Shown: positions 17,230-25,399, counted from the stretch's first letter. The stretch is 64,000 bases of DNA from Pigmentiphaga sp. H8 (GCF_003854895.1 NZ_CP033966.1:2480001-2544000); one strand, 5' to 3'. Translations and numbers: made by a program. Notes: generated by a model not told the origin, from the sequence alone.

Positions 17230-17358
17230 GTCTGTCCCTGCTCCAGGTTCTTGCCCGCCGGATGCCGGCGGGACGGGTTCATCGTGCGGCCAGTCTAGCG
17301 AGCGGGGTCTGGCGCCATCAACGGCGTCACGGGCGATTTCCCGCGGTCCCGACGAATA

Positions 17359-17373
17359 TTCCGTATCATGGAA
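17359..17373. promoter_or_regulatory. IclR-type operator, copy 1
   Basis: TTCCGTATCATGGAA is an imperfect dyad that differs at two positions from the perfect dyad at 18293-18307 upstream of the Bug operon. It lies 26 bases before the IclR start and 130 bases before the divergent hydrolase start, as expected for a shared, self-regulating site. Confidence 0.6.
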
Positions 17374-17399
17374 ATATTTTTCAAGTTAGACCGCGAGAG

Positions 17400-18257
17400 A
17401 TGGCCACGACAAGATCGACGGCGCGCATGGAAGGCGCGCAAAGCACCACGCGCGCCGCATTGCTGCTGCGGACGCTGGCGACCTTCGGATCCATGGGAGC
17501 GCCGCTGATGGACATCAGCCGGCTGACCGACCTGCCCAAGGCCACGGTGCATCGCCTGCTCGCGGCCATGGTGGACGAGCGCCTGGTCGAGCGTCCGGCG
17601 GGCACGCGCAACTACCGGCTGGGGCCGGACGTCTTCGCCTTCGGCATCGCCGTGCGTTCCTGCTTCGACCTGCAGCCGCTGGCCGGGGCGTCCCTGGCGC
17701 GCCTGGCCGAGGGGACGGGCACCGCGGCGTACCTGGGCGTGCGCAGCGGCTACGACATGCTGTGCCTGGACAAGCACGTGGCCGTGGCCGACGAGGCCGG
17801 CCTGCTGCTGGAGGTGAACGACCGCTGGCCGCTGGGCATAGGCTCGTTCAGCCTGGCCGTGCTGGCCTTCCTGCCCGAGCCGGAAATCCAGGACGTCATC
17901 GGCTTCAACCGCCGCCGCGTCCGCCCGGAGGACACCCTGACCTTCGAGCATATCGCCGAGTCCATCCTGAAGACCCGCCGCAACGGCTACGCCCGGCGCA
18001 CGATGCGTTCGTACAAGGGCAACGCGGGCGTGGCGGTGCCGATACTGGACGAGCGGAACTATCCCATCGGTTCCTTGTGCGCGGTGGCCGAGGCCAGCCG
18101 GATGAAGGGGGGCTACCTGCAGGAACTGGTGGGCAGGCTGCGGCACGAGGCCGCGCTGATCGCCAAGCTGTACGAAAGCGCGCGCCTGCAACAGCAGCAG
18201 GAAGAGAAATGGCGCGTGGCGGTGCGCGGGTCGGGTTCGCGGCACCTGCTGGGGTAG
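17400..18257 (+). CDS. IclR-family transcriptional regulator
   Basis: A 285-residue IclR regulator. The winged helix-turn-helix is at residues about 18-80 (LMDISRLTDLPKATVHRLLAAM) and the GAF-like effector domain follows (LARLAEGTGTAAYLGVRSGYDMLCLDK, RNGYARRTMRS). The start is ATG 17400 after GAGAG; upstream open frame has no ribosome site. It lies between the hydrolase/CoA-transferase genes and the Bug-monooxygenase operon. Matching 15-bp dyads occur in both control regions, so it probably governs both directions. Confidence 0.93.
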   Translation: MATTRSTARMEGAQSTTRAALLLRTLATFGSMGAPLMDISRLTDLPKATVHRLLAAMVDERLVERPAGTRNYRLGPDVFAFGIAVRSCFDLQPLAGASLARLAEGTGTAAYLGVRSGYDMLCLDKHVAVADEAGLLLEVNDRWPLGIGSFSLAVLAFLPEPEIQDVIGFNRRRVRPEDTLTFEHIAESILKTRRNGYARRTMRSYKGNAGVAVPILDERNYPIGSLCAVAEASRMKGGYLQELVGRLRHEAALIAKLYESARLQQQQEEKWRVAVRGSGSRHLLG

Positions 18258-18292
18258 GCCGCTCCCGGGGCTGTCCGGGCGTTTTTCATGAA

Positions 18293-18307
18293 TTCCATAA
18301 CATGGAA
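18293..18307. promoter_or_regulatory. IclR-type operator, copy 2
   Basis: TTCCATAACATGGAA is a perfect inverted repeat (arms TTCCAT and ATGGAA, 3-base centre) 70 bases upstream of the Bug gene. A TATACT box at 18340-18345 with a weak TTCTTG 17 bases before it is a possible promoter, which would place this site upstream of the -35, an activator position. Confidence 0.65.
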
Positions 18308-18377
18308 CTTTGACCGTTCTTGTGCTTGATCCTCCTGCCTATACTGGCGTCAATCAAAACGACAGGAGGAGACCACC

Positions 18378-19349
18378 ATGTCCGTGCACCGCTGGCTGGC
18401 GGGATCGATGCTGGCCATCGCGGCATTCGCCGCGCCCTGGGCCGCGCATGCCAACGACACCTACCCGGACCGCCCCGTGCGCCTCGTCGTGCCATTCGCG
18501 CCCGGCGGCTCCAGCGACATCGTCGGACGCGTGTTCGGCGAATACCTGCAGAAGAAGACGGGGCAGCCCGTGGTGGTCGAGAACCGCGCTGGCGCCAACG
18601 GCATCATCGGCACGCGCTACGTGAAGGAAGCGGCGCCCGACGGCTATACGCTGGAACTCAGCACCAACACCACGCACGCCGCCAACGTCAGCCTGTACAA
18701 ACAACTTCCCTACGACGCGATGGCCGATTTTGAGCACATCGCGCCCTTCGGCCTCTCGGCTTCCGTGGCCATGGTCAGCAAGGAATCGGGCATCACCTCC
18801 GTCCGCCAGTTGGCGGACCATGCCAAGGCGCATCCCGACAAGGCCTTCTTCGGCTACTACAACTCGGCTTCGCAGATGTCGGGTGAACTGTTCCGGCTGA
18901 AGTCCGGCGCACCGCTCAAGGGCGTGTCCTACAAATCCATCGGCAACGCCACCTCGGACCTGCTGGGCGGCCACATCCAGGTGATCTTCATGGAGTACCT
19001 GCCGGCGGTCGGCCAGATCCCGGGCGGCAAGCTGGTGCCGCTGGGCGTGACCGCCAGCAAGCGCTACGGCGCCTGGCCCGACGTGCCCACCATCGCCGAG
19101 ACCTACCCGGGATACGAACTCGACTTCCACCTGGGACTGGTGGCGCCCAAGGGCACGCCCGCGCCCATCCTGGCCAAGCTGCACGCCTGGATGGACGAGG
19201 CCGCCCACGACCCGGCCTTCGTCGCCAAGCTGAACGAACTGGGCATGGAGCCGCTGCCCATGAGCCGGCAGGAATACGTGCGCTTCTCGCGCGAAAAGAT
19301 CGACTACTGGGCCCGCCAGGTCAAGGCCGCCGGCGTGCCGCCGCAATGA
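18378..19349 (+). CDS. Bug/TctC-family periplasmic receptor, monooxygenase operon
   Basis: A 323-residue receptor with signal peptide ending AAHAND. Family signatures are PDRPVRLVVPFAPGGSSD, VVENRAGANGIIG and APDGYTLEL. An AGGAGGA ribosome site precedes the start. It opens the operon with the luciferase-like monooxygenase (gap 19 bases) and flavin reductase, so its ligand is probably that pathway's substrate. No transporter membrane component is nearby. One oddity is the KQLPYDAMADFEHIAPFG loop, in which an Ala/Met pair replaces the usual basic residues before the Asp-Phe. Confidence 0.93.
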   Translation: MSVHRWLAGSMLAIAAFAAPWAAHANDTYPDRPVRLVVPFAPGGSSDIVGRVFGEYLQKKTGQPVVVENRAGANGIIGTRYVKEAAPDGYTLELSTNTTHAANVSLYKQLPYDAMADFEHIAPFGLSASVAMVSKESGITSVRQLADHAKAHPDKAFFGYYNSASQMSGELFRLKSGAPLKGVSYKSIGNATSDLLGGHIQVIFMEYLPAVGQIPGGKLVPLGVTASKRYGAWPDVPTIAETYPGYELDFHLGLVAPKGTPAPILAKLHAWMDEAAHDPAFVAKLNELGMEPLPMSRQEYVRFSREKIDYWARQVKAAGVPPQ

Positions 19350-19368
19350 CACCGCAACGAGATAGGAC

Positions 19369-20475
19369 ATGGACATGCGCCTGGGTTACTTCACGATGCC
19401 GCTGCATCCCCTGCATCGCAACCCCACCGAGACCCTGCAGGAAGACCGCGAAGCCATCATCCTGGCCGACAGGCTGGGTTTCCACGACGCCTTCGTGGGC
19501 GAACACCTGACCGACCAGGCCGAGAACGTCACCAACAGCCTGCTGTTCCTGGCGACCCTGATCCCGGTCACTACCCAGATCAAGCTCGCCTCCGGCACCT
19601 CGAACCTGTCGCACTCGCACCCCACGCTGCTGGCCGCCCAGGCGGCCATGTTCGACCACCTGGCCAAGGGCCGCTTCATCTTCGGCATCAGCCCCGGCGC
19701 GCTGGCCTCCGACGCCGAGGCGCTCGGTATCCTGGACCAGGACCGCAACCGCCTGTTCGCCGAAGCCATCGACGTCATCCTGGCCATCTGGGAAAAGAAC
19801 GCGCCCTACGACATCGACCTGCCCGACAACCGCTACAAGGTCACCACGGCCACCACCTCCGCCTTCGAGATCGGCCGCGGCATCATGCCCAAGCCCTACC
19901 AGCGGCCGTATCCCGAGATCGTCGGCACCGTGGTGGCGCCGTTCTCCAAGGGCGTCGTCGCCATGGGCCGGCGCGACTTCCATCCGATGTCGGCCAACTT
20001 CCTGCTGGCGCACTGGCTGCGCAGCCATTGGGACAACTACGCCGAAGGCAAGCGCTCGGTGGGCGTGGAACCCGACGTGGCCGACTGGCGCATCGCCCGG
20101 ACCATCTTCGTGGCCGACGACGACGCCACGGCGCAGGCCTACGGCAAGCGCGACGCCAACAGCCCCTACCGGTACTACTACAAGCAGATGCTGACCAAGA
20201 TGAAGATGTCCAACCGGCACGTCATCTTCAAGAAGCACCGCGACGAGGACGACAGCGCCGTCACCCTGGACCGGCTGGTCGACGAACTGGTGATCGCCGG
20301 CACGGTGGACGAAGTCGTGGACCAGATCCTGGCGCTGCGCGAGACCGCGGGCGACTTCGGCGAAATCGTCTACGCCGGGATGGACATGGTGGACAAGGCC
20401 ATGGCCTATCGCTCCATGGAACTGATGGCCACCCAGGTCATGCCCCGGGTCAACGCCGCCATCGGCGGCCGCTAG
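19369..20475 (+). CDS. LLM-class flavin-dependent monooxygenase
   Basis: A 368-residue luciferase-like flavin monooxygenase that uses reduced FMN supplied by a separate reductase. The N-terminal barrel strand MRLGYFTMPLHPLHR, DRLGFHDAFVGEH and LASGTSNLSHSHP are family features; RFIFGISPGAL is the typical phosphate-loop area. The gene is followed 12 bases later by a flavin reductase, completing a two-component system of the alkanesulfonate, nitrilotriacetate or Baeyer-Villiger type. The substrate is unknown. The alternative start at MRLGY two codons in is possible. Confidence 0.92.
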   Translation: MDMRLGYFTMPLHPLHRNPTETLQEDREAIILADRLGFHDAFVGEHLTDQAENVTNSLLFLATLIPVTTQIKLASGTSNLSHSHPTLLAAQAAMFDHLAKGRFIFGISPGALASDAEALGILDQDRNRLFAEAIDVILAIWEKNAPYDIDLPDNRYKVTTATTSAFEIGRGIMPKPYQRPYPEIVGTVVAPFSKGVVAMGRRDFHPMSANFLLAHWLRSHWDNYAEGKRSVGVEPDVADWRIARTIFVADDDATAQAYGKRDANSPYRYYYKQMLTKMKMSNRHVIFKKHRDEDDSAVTLDRLVDELVIAGTVDEVVDQILALRETAGDFGEIVYAGMDMVDKAMAYRSMELMATQVMPRVNAAIGGR

Positions 20476-20487
20476 CGGGAGCCGGCC

Positions 20488-20991
20488 ATGGCGCTGAGCG
20501 CGGAAGAATTCCGGCGGATGATGCGGCGCTACCCGGCCGCCGTCACCGTCATCACCACCGGCCAGGCGCCCGACCGGGCCGGCATGACGGCCACCGCGGT
20601 GATGTCGCTGTCCATGGAGCCGGTGCAACTGGTGTGCGCCATCAACCGGTCCACCTATACACACGAGCGGCTGGTGCGGCATGGCCGGTTCTGTGTGAAT
20701 GTGCTGGAGCGCGGGCAGATCCAGGTAGCCAAGCGGTTCGCGGGGCAGGGGGGCATGGCGGGAGAAGCCCGATTCGGCGCGGACGACTGGACGAGCGCGC
20801 CGTCGGGCGTGCCCATGCTCAAGGGCGCGGTGCTGGCCTTCGATTGTGCCCTGGTGCGGAGCATGGAGGCGGGCACGCACACCCTGATCGTGGGGGAGGT
20901 GGAGGCGGGTTGCCGCAGCGGTGAGTTGCAGCCGCTGCTGTATGTGGACGGAGGCTGGGCAGGGATCGAGCCGGTGGCGGAACTGGGCTGA
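20488..20991 (+). CDS. Flavin reductase (FMN-binding split barrel)
   Basis: A 167-residue NAD(P)H:FMN reductase. The diagnostic start is FRRMMRRYPAAVTVITT and GMTATAVMSLSMEP, then LVCAINRSTYTHERL and FCVNVL. The C-terminal HTLIVGEVE includes the usual flavin-contact His. It supplies reduced flavin to the monooxygenase encoded just upstream. The gene ends 6 bases before the convergent ada gene. Confidence 0.92.
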   Translation: MALSAEEFRRMMRRYPAAVTVITTGQAPDRAGMTATAVMSLSMEPVQLVCAINRSTYTHERLVRHGRFCVNVLERGQIQVAKRFAGQGGMAGEARFGADDWTSAPSGVPMLKGAVLAFDCALVRSMEAGTHTLIVGEVEAGCRSGELQPLLYVDGGWAGIEPVAELG

Positions 20992-20997
20992 CGCGGG

Positions 20998-22053
20998 CTA
21001 TCCCCCGCGCGCATGCCGCTGTTCGTGCTCCAGCAGCCACTGCTTGCGGGCCAGGCCGCCGCCGTAGCCCGTCAATGCTCCATCCTTGCCCACGACCCGG
21101 TGGCAAGGCACGACGATCGCCACCCGGTTGGCGCCATTGGCGCCGGCCACCGCGCGCACGGCCTGCGGCTTGCCCAGTTTCTGCGCCTGGTCGGCGTAGC
21201 TGGCGGTGCGGCCATAGGGAATGGCTTGCAGCGCCTGCCACACCGACTGTTGGAACTCGCTGCCCGGTGTGTCCAGCACCAGATCGAACCCCTGTCGCGT
21301 GCCCGCGAAGTACTCGCCGATCTCGCGCTCGGCCTGCCGCGTATGTGCGTTTTCTCCCGCCAGGATGCGCGCCCGCAGCAGCCTTTGCAGATCCTTGAAC
21401 TCGGTCTCCAGCATCCGGCGGTCGACGAACTCCAGCAGGCAGACGCCGCGCTCGCTGGCGCAGGCGAACATCGGCCCCAGCGGCGTGGTGAAGCGATGGA
21501 TGAGCAGCACGCGCGCCTCGGCCGTGGGCGCGCCGCCGGTCAGCTTCTTGACGGTGTAGCCAAAGCCGCTAAGCGAGTCGTAGCCGTTGTCCAGCGCGGC
21601 GTCCGTCGCACGGCGCCCGGTCTTCAATTCCTCCAGCGCCGTATTGATGCGCAGCGAACGCTGGAACGCCTGGAAGCTCATGCGGTGGTGCTGCTGGAAC
21701 CAGCGCCGGATGCGCTCGGGACTCAGCCCGCGCTGCCTGAGCTGCCAATCGCTCAGCCGCTCCTTGGGGTGCTGGCGCACCCAGTCGACGGCCTGGGCCA
21801 CTTCCGGCGGCGCGGCATGGGCGTTCTCGGTCGGCCGGCATACCTTGCACGGCCGGTAGCCGGCGTCCAGCGCTTCCTTGAAGTCGGTGTAGAACACCAC
21901 GTTCTCGCGCTTGGGCTTGCGTGCCCGGCAGGTGGCGATGCAGAACACGCCGGTGGTTCTTACGCCGACGTAGAAGATGCCGACGTGATCGGCGGCGCGG
22001 TCGAGCAGGGCGCGGTAGTAGGTGTCGATTTGCCGGTGGTCGGTGATCAGCAT
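20998..22053 (-). CDS. ada: Ada: methylphosphotriester sensor and O6-methylguanine-DNA methyltransferase
   Basis: A 351-residue bifunctional DNA-repair protein and activator of the adaptive response to alkylation. The N-terminal zinc domain has Cys38, Cys42, Cys69 and Cys72, the same positions as in E. coli Ada; Cys38 accepts methyl groups from phosphotriesters. An AraC-type helix-turn-helix occupies about 85-180 (LSDWQLRQRGLSPERIRRWF). The methyltransferase active site is PCHRV with Cys317, and EFQQSVWQAL and YGRTASYADQA are conserved. The length is normal. It is convergent with the flavin reductase and no alkA or alkB lies beside it. Confidence 0.96.
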   Translation of the reverse strand: MLITDHRQIDTYYRALLDRAADHVGIFYVGVRTTGVFCIATCRARKPKRENVVFYTDFKEALDAGYRPCKVCRPTENAHAAPPEVAQAVDWVRQHPKERLSDWQLRQRGLSPERIRRWFQQHHRMSFQAFQRSLRINTALEELKTGRRATDAALDNGYDSLSGFGYTVKKLTGGAPTAEARVLLIHRFTTPLGPMFACASERGVCLLEFVDRRMLETEFKDLQRLLRARILAGENAHTRQAEREIGEYFAGTRQGFDLVLDTPGSEFQQSVWQALQAIPYGRTASYADQAQKLGKPQAVRAVAGANGANRVAIVVPCHRVVGKDGALTGYGGGLARKQWLLEHEQRHARGG

Positions 22054-22175
22054 GGTCGGAGGCGGCTTGTCTGGACAGGGGGCCAGTATGGGTTTCGCCC
22101 TGGCGCGCTACAACCGAAAAATGGACGAGTATTTCCCACCAAGACGATTGCTTTCGAGTTCCTTTTGTGGGACCC

Positions 22176-22201
22176 TTGTGAAATATCACAAACATTTCAC
22201 A
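22176..22201. promoter_or_regulatory. Overlapping dyads upstream of the ridA-Bug operon
   Basis: Two inverted repeats share an arm: TTGTGA-AATA-TCACAA (22176-22191) and TGTGAAAT-N9-ATTTCACA (22177-22201). Three TGTGA/TCACA half-sites thus lie 13-38 bases before the ridA start. They could bind the GntR regulator encoded at the operon end or a CRP/FNR-type protein; the sequence alone cannot choose. Confidence 0.5.
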
Positions 22202-22214
22202 CGGAGAGCCCTCC

Positions 22215-22616
22215 ATGCCCCGCAAGCAACGCATCACCACCCCTCACGTCGCCGAAGCCGCTCCCGGCCTCTGGTCCAACTGCCTGCAAGTGGGCGACAC
22301 CCTCTATCTGTCGGGCCTGACCTCCCGCGCCAACGACGGCGACACCATCCAGGGCAGCGACGAATACGAGCAGTCGCAGTTCATCTTCGCCAAGATCAAG
22401 CACCTGGTGGAAGCGGCCGGCGGCAAGATCGACGACGTGGTCACGCTGACGGTGTTCGTGACGCGCATGTCGGGCAACCAGGGGGTCTGGAAGGCGCGCC
22501 GCGAGTTCTTCACGGGCGATTTCCCGGCCTGCGCGCTGGTGGAGGTGAAGGGGCTGGCCAAGCCGGAAATCCTGGTCGAGATCCAGGGCCAGGCCAGACT
22601 GGGCGCGGGGGGCTGA
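22215..22616 (+). CDS. RidA (YjgF/YER057c/UK114) family protein
   Basis: A 133-residue RidA-fold protein, a trimeric enamine/imine deaminase family. The core VGDTLYLSGLTSRANDGDTIQG and KIDDVVTLTVFVT are typical. Instead of the R-x-C region of canonical RidA it has FFTGDFPACALVEVKGLAKPEILVEI, so the deaminase arginine is not evident and it may belong to a catabolic subgroup. It is the first gene of an operon with Bug (gap 2 bases) and a GntR regulator, which suggests a role in one catabolic route rather than general imine quenching. Confidence 0.9.
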   Translation: MPRKQRITTPHVAEAAPGLWSNCLQVGDTLYLSGLTSRANDGDTIQGSDEYEQSQFIFAKIKHLVEAAGGKIDDVVTLTVFVTRMSGNQGVWKARREFFTGDFPACALVEVKGLAKPEILVEIQGQARLGAGG

Positions 22617-22618
22617 TC

Positions 22619-23575
22619 ATGAAGAAGCTCATGTTGGGCCTGGCGTTGTCGCTGGCATCCACCGCCCCGATGGCGCAGTCGTTTCCCTCGCAACCCCTGA
22701 CGCTGATCGTGCCCTATGCCGCGGGCGGGTCGTCCGACGCCTTGGCGCGCGCGCTGGCCCAGGTGGTGGGCAAGGCGGCGGGGGTATCGGTGGTGGTGGA
22801 GAACCGTCCCGGCGGCGGCACGGTCATCGGTGCGCAGGCGCTGCTGGCCAAGCCGGCGGACGGGCAGACGGTGTTGATGATGGCGGCGAGCTTCGTCATC
22901 AATCCTTATCTGATCAAGAATCTGCCGTTCGATACGCGCAAGGATTTCCAGCCGGTGACGGCGCTGGCCTCGAATCCGCATGTGCTGGTCGTCTCGTCCA
23001 AGGTCCCCGCCCATGACCTGAAGGGGTTCATCGACTGGGCGAAGGCGCAGCAGGGCAAGGCGAGTTTCTCGTCCTTCGGCAATGGGTCGTCGGGCCATCT
23101 GGGCTTCGAGCTGTTCAAGCAGCGCGCGGGCATGGAGATGCTGCACGTGCCCTATAAGGGCTCGGCACCGGCCACGATGGCGGTGCTGTCGGGCGAGGTG
23201 GACGCGACGCTGGGCGACGTGGGCGTGGTGGCGCCGCACATCGCGGCGGGCAAGCTGAAGGCGCTGGCGGTGTCCGGGGCGAGCCGTTCGGCCGCGCTGC
23301 CGGGGGTGCCGACTTTTGCCGAGGCGGGGCTGACAGGGTTCGCGTCGGAAACCTGGATGGGCTTGCTGACCCGCGCCGGCGTGGCGCAGGATCGGGTGGA
23401 CCGTCTGCATGACCTGTTCGCGCAGGCCTTGCAGGATCCGGAGGTGCGCAAGACGCTGCAGCAGCAGGGCATGGAGGCCAAGCCGTCGGCCCCGGCCGAG
23501 TTCGCGCGTTTCCTGCAGCAGCAGTCGGACCAGTACCGCGTCGCGGTGGAGAAGGCGGGACTCAAGCCGGAGTGA
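22619..23575 (+). CDS. Bug/TctC-family periplasmic receptor, RidA operon
   Basis: A 318-residue receptor with signal MKKLMLGLALSLAS and a likely cleavage after MAQ. Signatures are SQPLTLIVPYAAGGSSD, VVENRPGGGTVIGA, and HVPYKGSAPATM. The PDGYT motif of the family is altered to PADGQTVLM. The open frame runs 597 bases upstream over ridA, but the ATG at 22619, two bases after the ridA stop, is the sensible start. Translational coupling to ridA is likely. Confidence 0.93.
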   Translation: MKKLMLGLALSLASTAPMAQSFPSQPLTLIVPYAAGGSSDALARALAQVVGKAAGVSVVVENRPGGGTVIGAQALLAKPADGQTVLMMAASFVINPYLIKNLPFDTRKDFQPVTALASNPHVLVVSSKVPAHDLKGFIDWAKAQQGKASFSSFGNGSSGHLGFELFKQRAGMEMLHVPYKGSAPATMAVLSGEVDATLGDVGVVAPHIAAGKLKALAVSGASRSAALPGVPTFAEAGLTGFASETWMGLLTRAGVAQDRVDRLHDLFAQALQDPEVRKTLQQQGMEAKPSAPAEFARFLQQQSDQYRVAVEKAGLKPE

Positions 23576-23588
23576 GCCGGGGCAGGGG

Positions 23589-23612
23589 GCCCGCGAGGCT
23601 ACAATCGCGGGC
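23589..23612. terminator. GC-rich hairpin between Bug and GntR genes
   Basis: Arms GCCCGCGA and TCGCGGGC are exact reverse complements around an 8-base loop. There is no T-run. The loop and second arm contain TACAAT (23600-23605), a good -10 box, so this may be a regulatory hairpin or the GntR promoter rather than a terminator. Confidence 0.35.
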
Positions 23613-23638
23613 GCACCCGCCACGCTTGACCATGCCGC

Positions 23639-24325
23639 ATGCCCAGACCCTCGAAGACCTCGCGACCTGCCGCCGCCCGCGACGGCGATGAACACGCCAG
23701 CGGCTCGCCCTCGCTGGGCGAGCAGGCTTATGTTGCGGTCAAGCGGATGATCCTGTCGCACGAACTGCGGCCGGGCGAACACATCAACGTCGCGCAGTTG
23801 TGCCAGCGGCTGGACCTGGGGCGCAGTCCCATCCATCTGGCGACGCACCGGCTGGCCCGCGAGGGGCTGGTGGAGATCCTTCCGCGCAAGGGGCTGCTGG
23901 TCAAGGCCGAGACCCTGGATGGTTTCCTGGAGCTGATCGCCGCGCGCCAGTTGATCGAACCCTATCTGGCGGGGCTGGCGGTGGACCACATGCATCCCGA
24001 GATCGTCCAGCAGTTGCAGGAGCTGGTGGACGCCGGCTGGGAACGCTATCGGGCCAAGGACCACGCGGGCGGCATGGAGATCGACCGGCGCTTCCACCAT
24101 CTGCTGTACGACACGGCGGACAACCGCACCTTGTCGGATTTCGCGGCGCTGCTGCTCGATCGTTCCATGCTGCTGTGGTTCCGCCCCAAGGTGGACGCGG
24201 GCGAGCGGGCGAACGTGGCGGAGCTGGAGGACCTGCTGGACTGTATCCGGCGCGGCGACCGCGCCGGAGCGGTGCGCACGATGGAAGCGCACGTGGGGTC
24301 GATCCGGCAGAAATACCTGGGTTGA
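23639..24325 (+). CDS. GntR-family regulator, FCD (FadR-like) subgroup
   Basis: A 228-residue regulator. The winged helix-turn-helix is at residues 28-95 (LGEQAYVAVKRMIL, RPGEHINVAQLCQRLDLGRSPIHLATHRL) followed by an all-helical FCD ligand domain, with metal-type residues in EIDRRFHHLLYDTAD and MEAHVGSI. It follows the RidA-Bug pair and most likely controls it. The residue SPIHLA replaces the common SPVREA of the recognition helix. Confidence 0.92.
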   Translation: MPRPSKTSRPAAARDGDEHASGSPSLGEQAYVAVKRMILSHELRPGEHINVAQLCQRLDLGRSPIHLATHRLAREGLVEILPRKGLLVKAETLDGFLELIAARQLIEPYLAGLAVDHMHPEIVQQLQELVDAGWERYRAKDHAGGMEIDRRFHHLLYDTADNRTLSDFAALLLDRSMLLWFRPKVDAGERANVAELEDLLDCIRRGDRAGAVRTMEAHVGSIRQKYLG

Positions 24326-24359
24326 ATTCTCCGTTTACCTTCCATTCATCTTTCTTGTA

Positions 24360-24378
24360 ATGCAAAATTGCATTGCAA
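24360..24378. promoter_or_regulatory. Overlapping dyads before the AbrB remnant
   Basis: ATGCAA-AA-TTGCAT (24360-24373) and TTGCA-T-TGCAA (24368-24378) share an arm, in an AT-rich pocket 25 bases before the AbrB-like start. Antitoxin genes are usually autoregulated at such repeats, which makes it a plausible relic operator. Confidence 0.45.
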
Positions 24379-24402
24379 TGACTGGGTAACTGGAGGTAAG
24401 CC

Positions 24403-24549
24403 ATGGGCAGATTGACGGTGACCGCCCCGGGGCCGTCCTTCGGACAATTGCGCGGCATTCTGAAAGGCAAGACCAACGGCGCCAAGCTAAGCATCGAGGA
24501 CATCAACGCTGCGATAGCGGAAGGCGCCATGAAGGCCGACGGGCCATGA
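24403..24549 (+). CDS. AbrB/SpoVT-type antitoxin remnant with internal deletion
   Basis: A 48-residue frame preceded by an excellent ribosome site (GGAGGTAAG). It opens MGRLTVTA, the first strand of the AbrB/SpoVT antitoxin fold, but then jumps to FGQLRGILKGKTNGAKLSIEDINAAIAEG, which looks like the C-terminal tail of the same antitoxins. The DNA-binding middle (about 35-40 residues, beginning with the RGQV loop) is missing, with the frame kept. No toxin gene of PIN or MazF type lies beside it. It is probably a non-functional relic of a toxin-antitoxin pair, or a tail-only peptide still made. Confidence 0.55.
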   Translation: MGRLTVTAPGPSFGQLRGILKGKTNGAKLSIEDINAAIAEGAMKADGP

Positions 24550-24598
24550 AAGTCACCGCCGATACGTACCTTTGACGAACAATCGCCCGAACGACCCG

Positions 24599-25294
24599 AT
24601 GGCCAAGCTGCCGCCCGCCGAAGTCCTGGACCTGCTGCTCGACGCCATCTGCGTCGTGGACCATGACGGCCGTTTCCTGTCCATTACCGGGGCGGGCGAG
24701 GGCATCTTCGGCTACAAGCCCGAGGAAATGGTGGGGCGGCGCATGATCGAGTTCGTCCATCCCGATGACCGCGCGCGTACGCTGCACGCGGTGGAGCGGA
24801 TCGAGGCCGGCTATCTCCAGCGTTATTTCGAGAACCGCTATGTCCGCAAGGACGGCAGCGTGGCCCACATCATGTGGTCGGCGCGCCTGTCGGACGACAA
24901 GGCGCATCGCGTGGCGGTGGCCCGCGACATTTCCGCCCGCGACGACGTGCTGCCGGACGAGCGCCTGCAGCCGGCCGGGATGGCCGACGAGACATGGCGG
25001 CTGTCCTCGGCGCCGCCCAGCCTGACGCCTCCCGGCTTCGCGCCGATCCCGCTGTCGGGACAGGACTATCGCGTGCTGCGCGCCCTGGCCGACGGCACCG
25101 GCGAATGCGTGACGCGCAAGGCCATCGTGCAGGCGCTGGGCGAGAATTTCCTGGATTACGACCAGCGTCGCCTGGATACGCAGATGCGCCGCCTGCGGCG
25201 CAAGGTGGAACAGGCGTGCGGGCTGGAGCTGCCGGTGGCGACGGTGCGCAGCCAGGGGTTCAAGGTCTACCGGAAGATCGAAGCGGCCGACTAG
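24599..25294 (+). CDS. PAS domain plus OmpR-type winged-helix regulator
   Basis: A 231-residue protein joining a PAS sensor domain (residues about 8-115: AICVVDHDGRFLSITGAGEGIFGYKPEEMVGR, RYVRKDGSVAHIMWSARL) to a C-terminal winged helix of the OmpR class (about 145-228: PLSGQDYRVLRALADGTGECVTRKAI, LDTQMRRLRRKVE, TVRSQGFKVY). There is no receiver or kinase domain, so it is a one-component sensor-regulator. A TTG start nine codons upstream is equally lacking in ribosome site. It lies just before the DUF3348 cassette and is its nearest regulator. Confidence 0.85.
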   Translation: MAKLPPAEVLDLLLDAICVVDHDGRFLSITGAGEGIFGYKPEEMVGRRMIEFVHPDDRARTLHAVERIEAGYLQRYFENRYVRKDGSVAHIMWSARLSDDKAHRVAVARDISARDDVLPDERLQPAGMADETWRLSSAPPSLTPPGFAPIPLSGQDYRVLRALADGTGECVTRKAIVQALGENFLDYDQRRLDTQMRRLRRKVEQACGLELPVATVRSQGFKVYRKIEAAD

Positions 25295-25399
25295 GGCCGG
25301 CTCTGTCAATGCAGATGTAACCACTTCTATTCCCGTTGCCCCAGGCGGGTTGGGGGGCGGCCAGCCGTGTAAACTTCCGGCTTTTGCCCGTCCGGTCCC

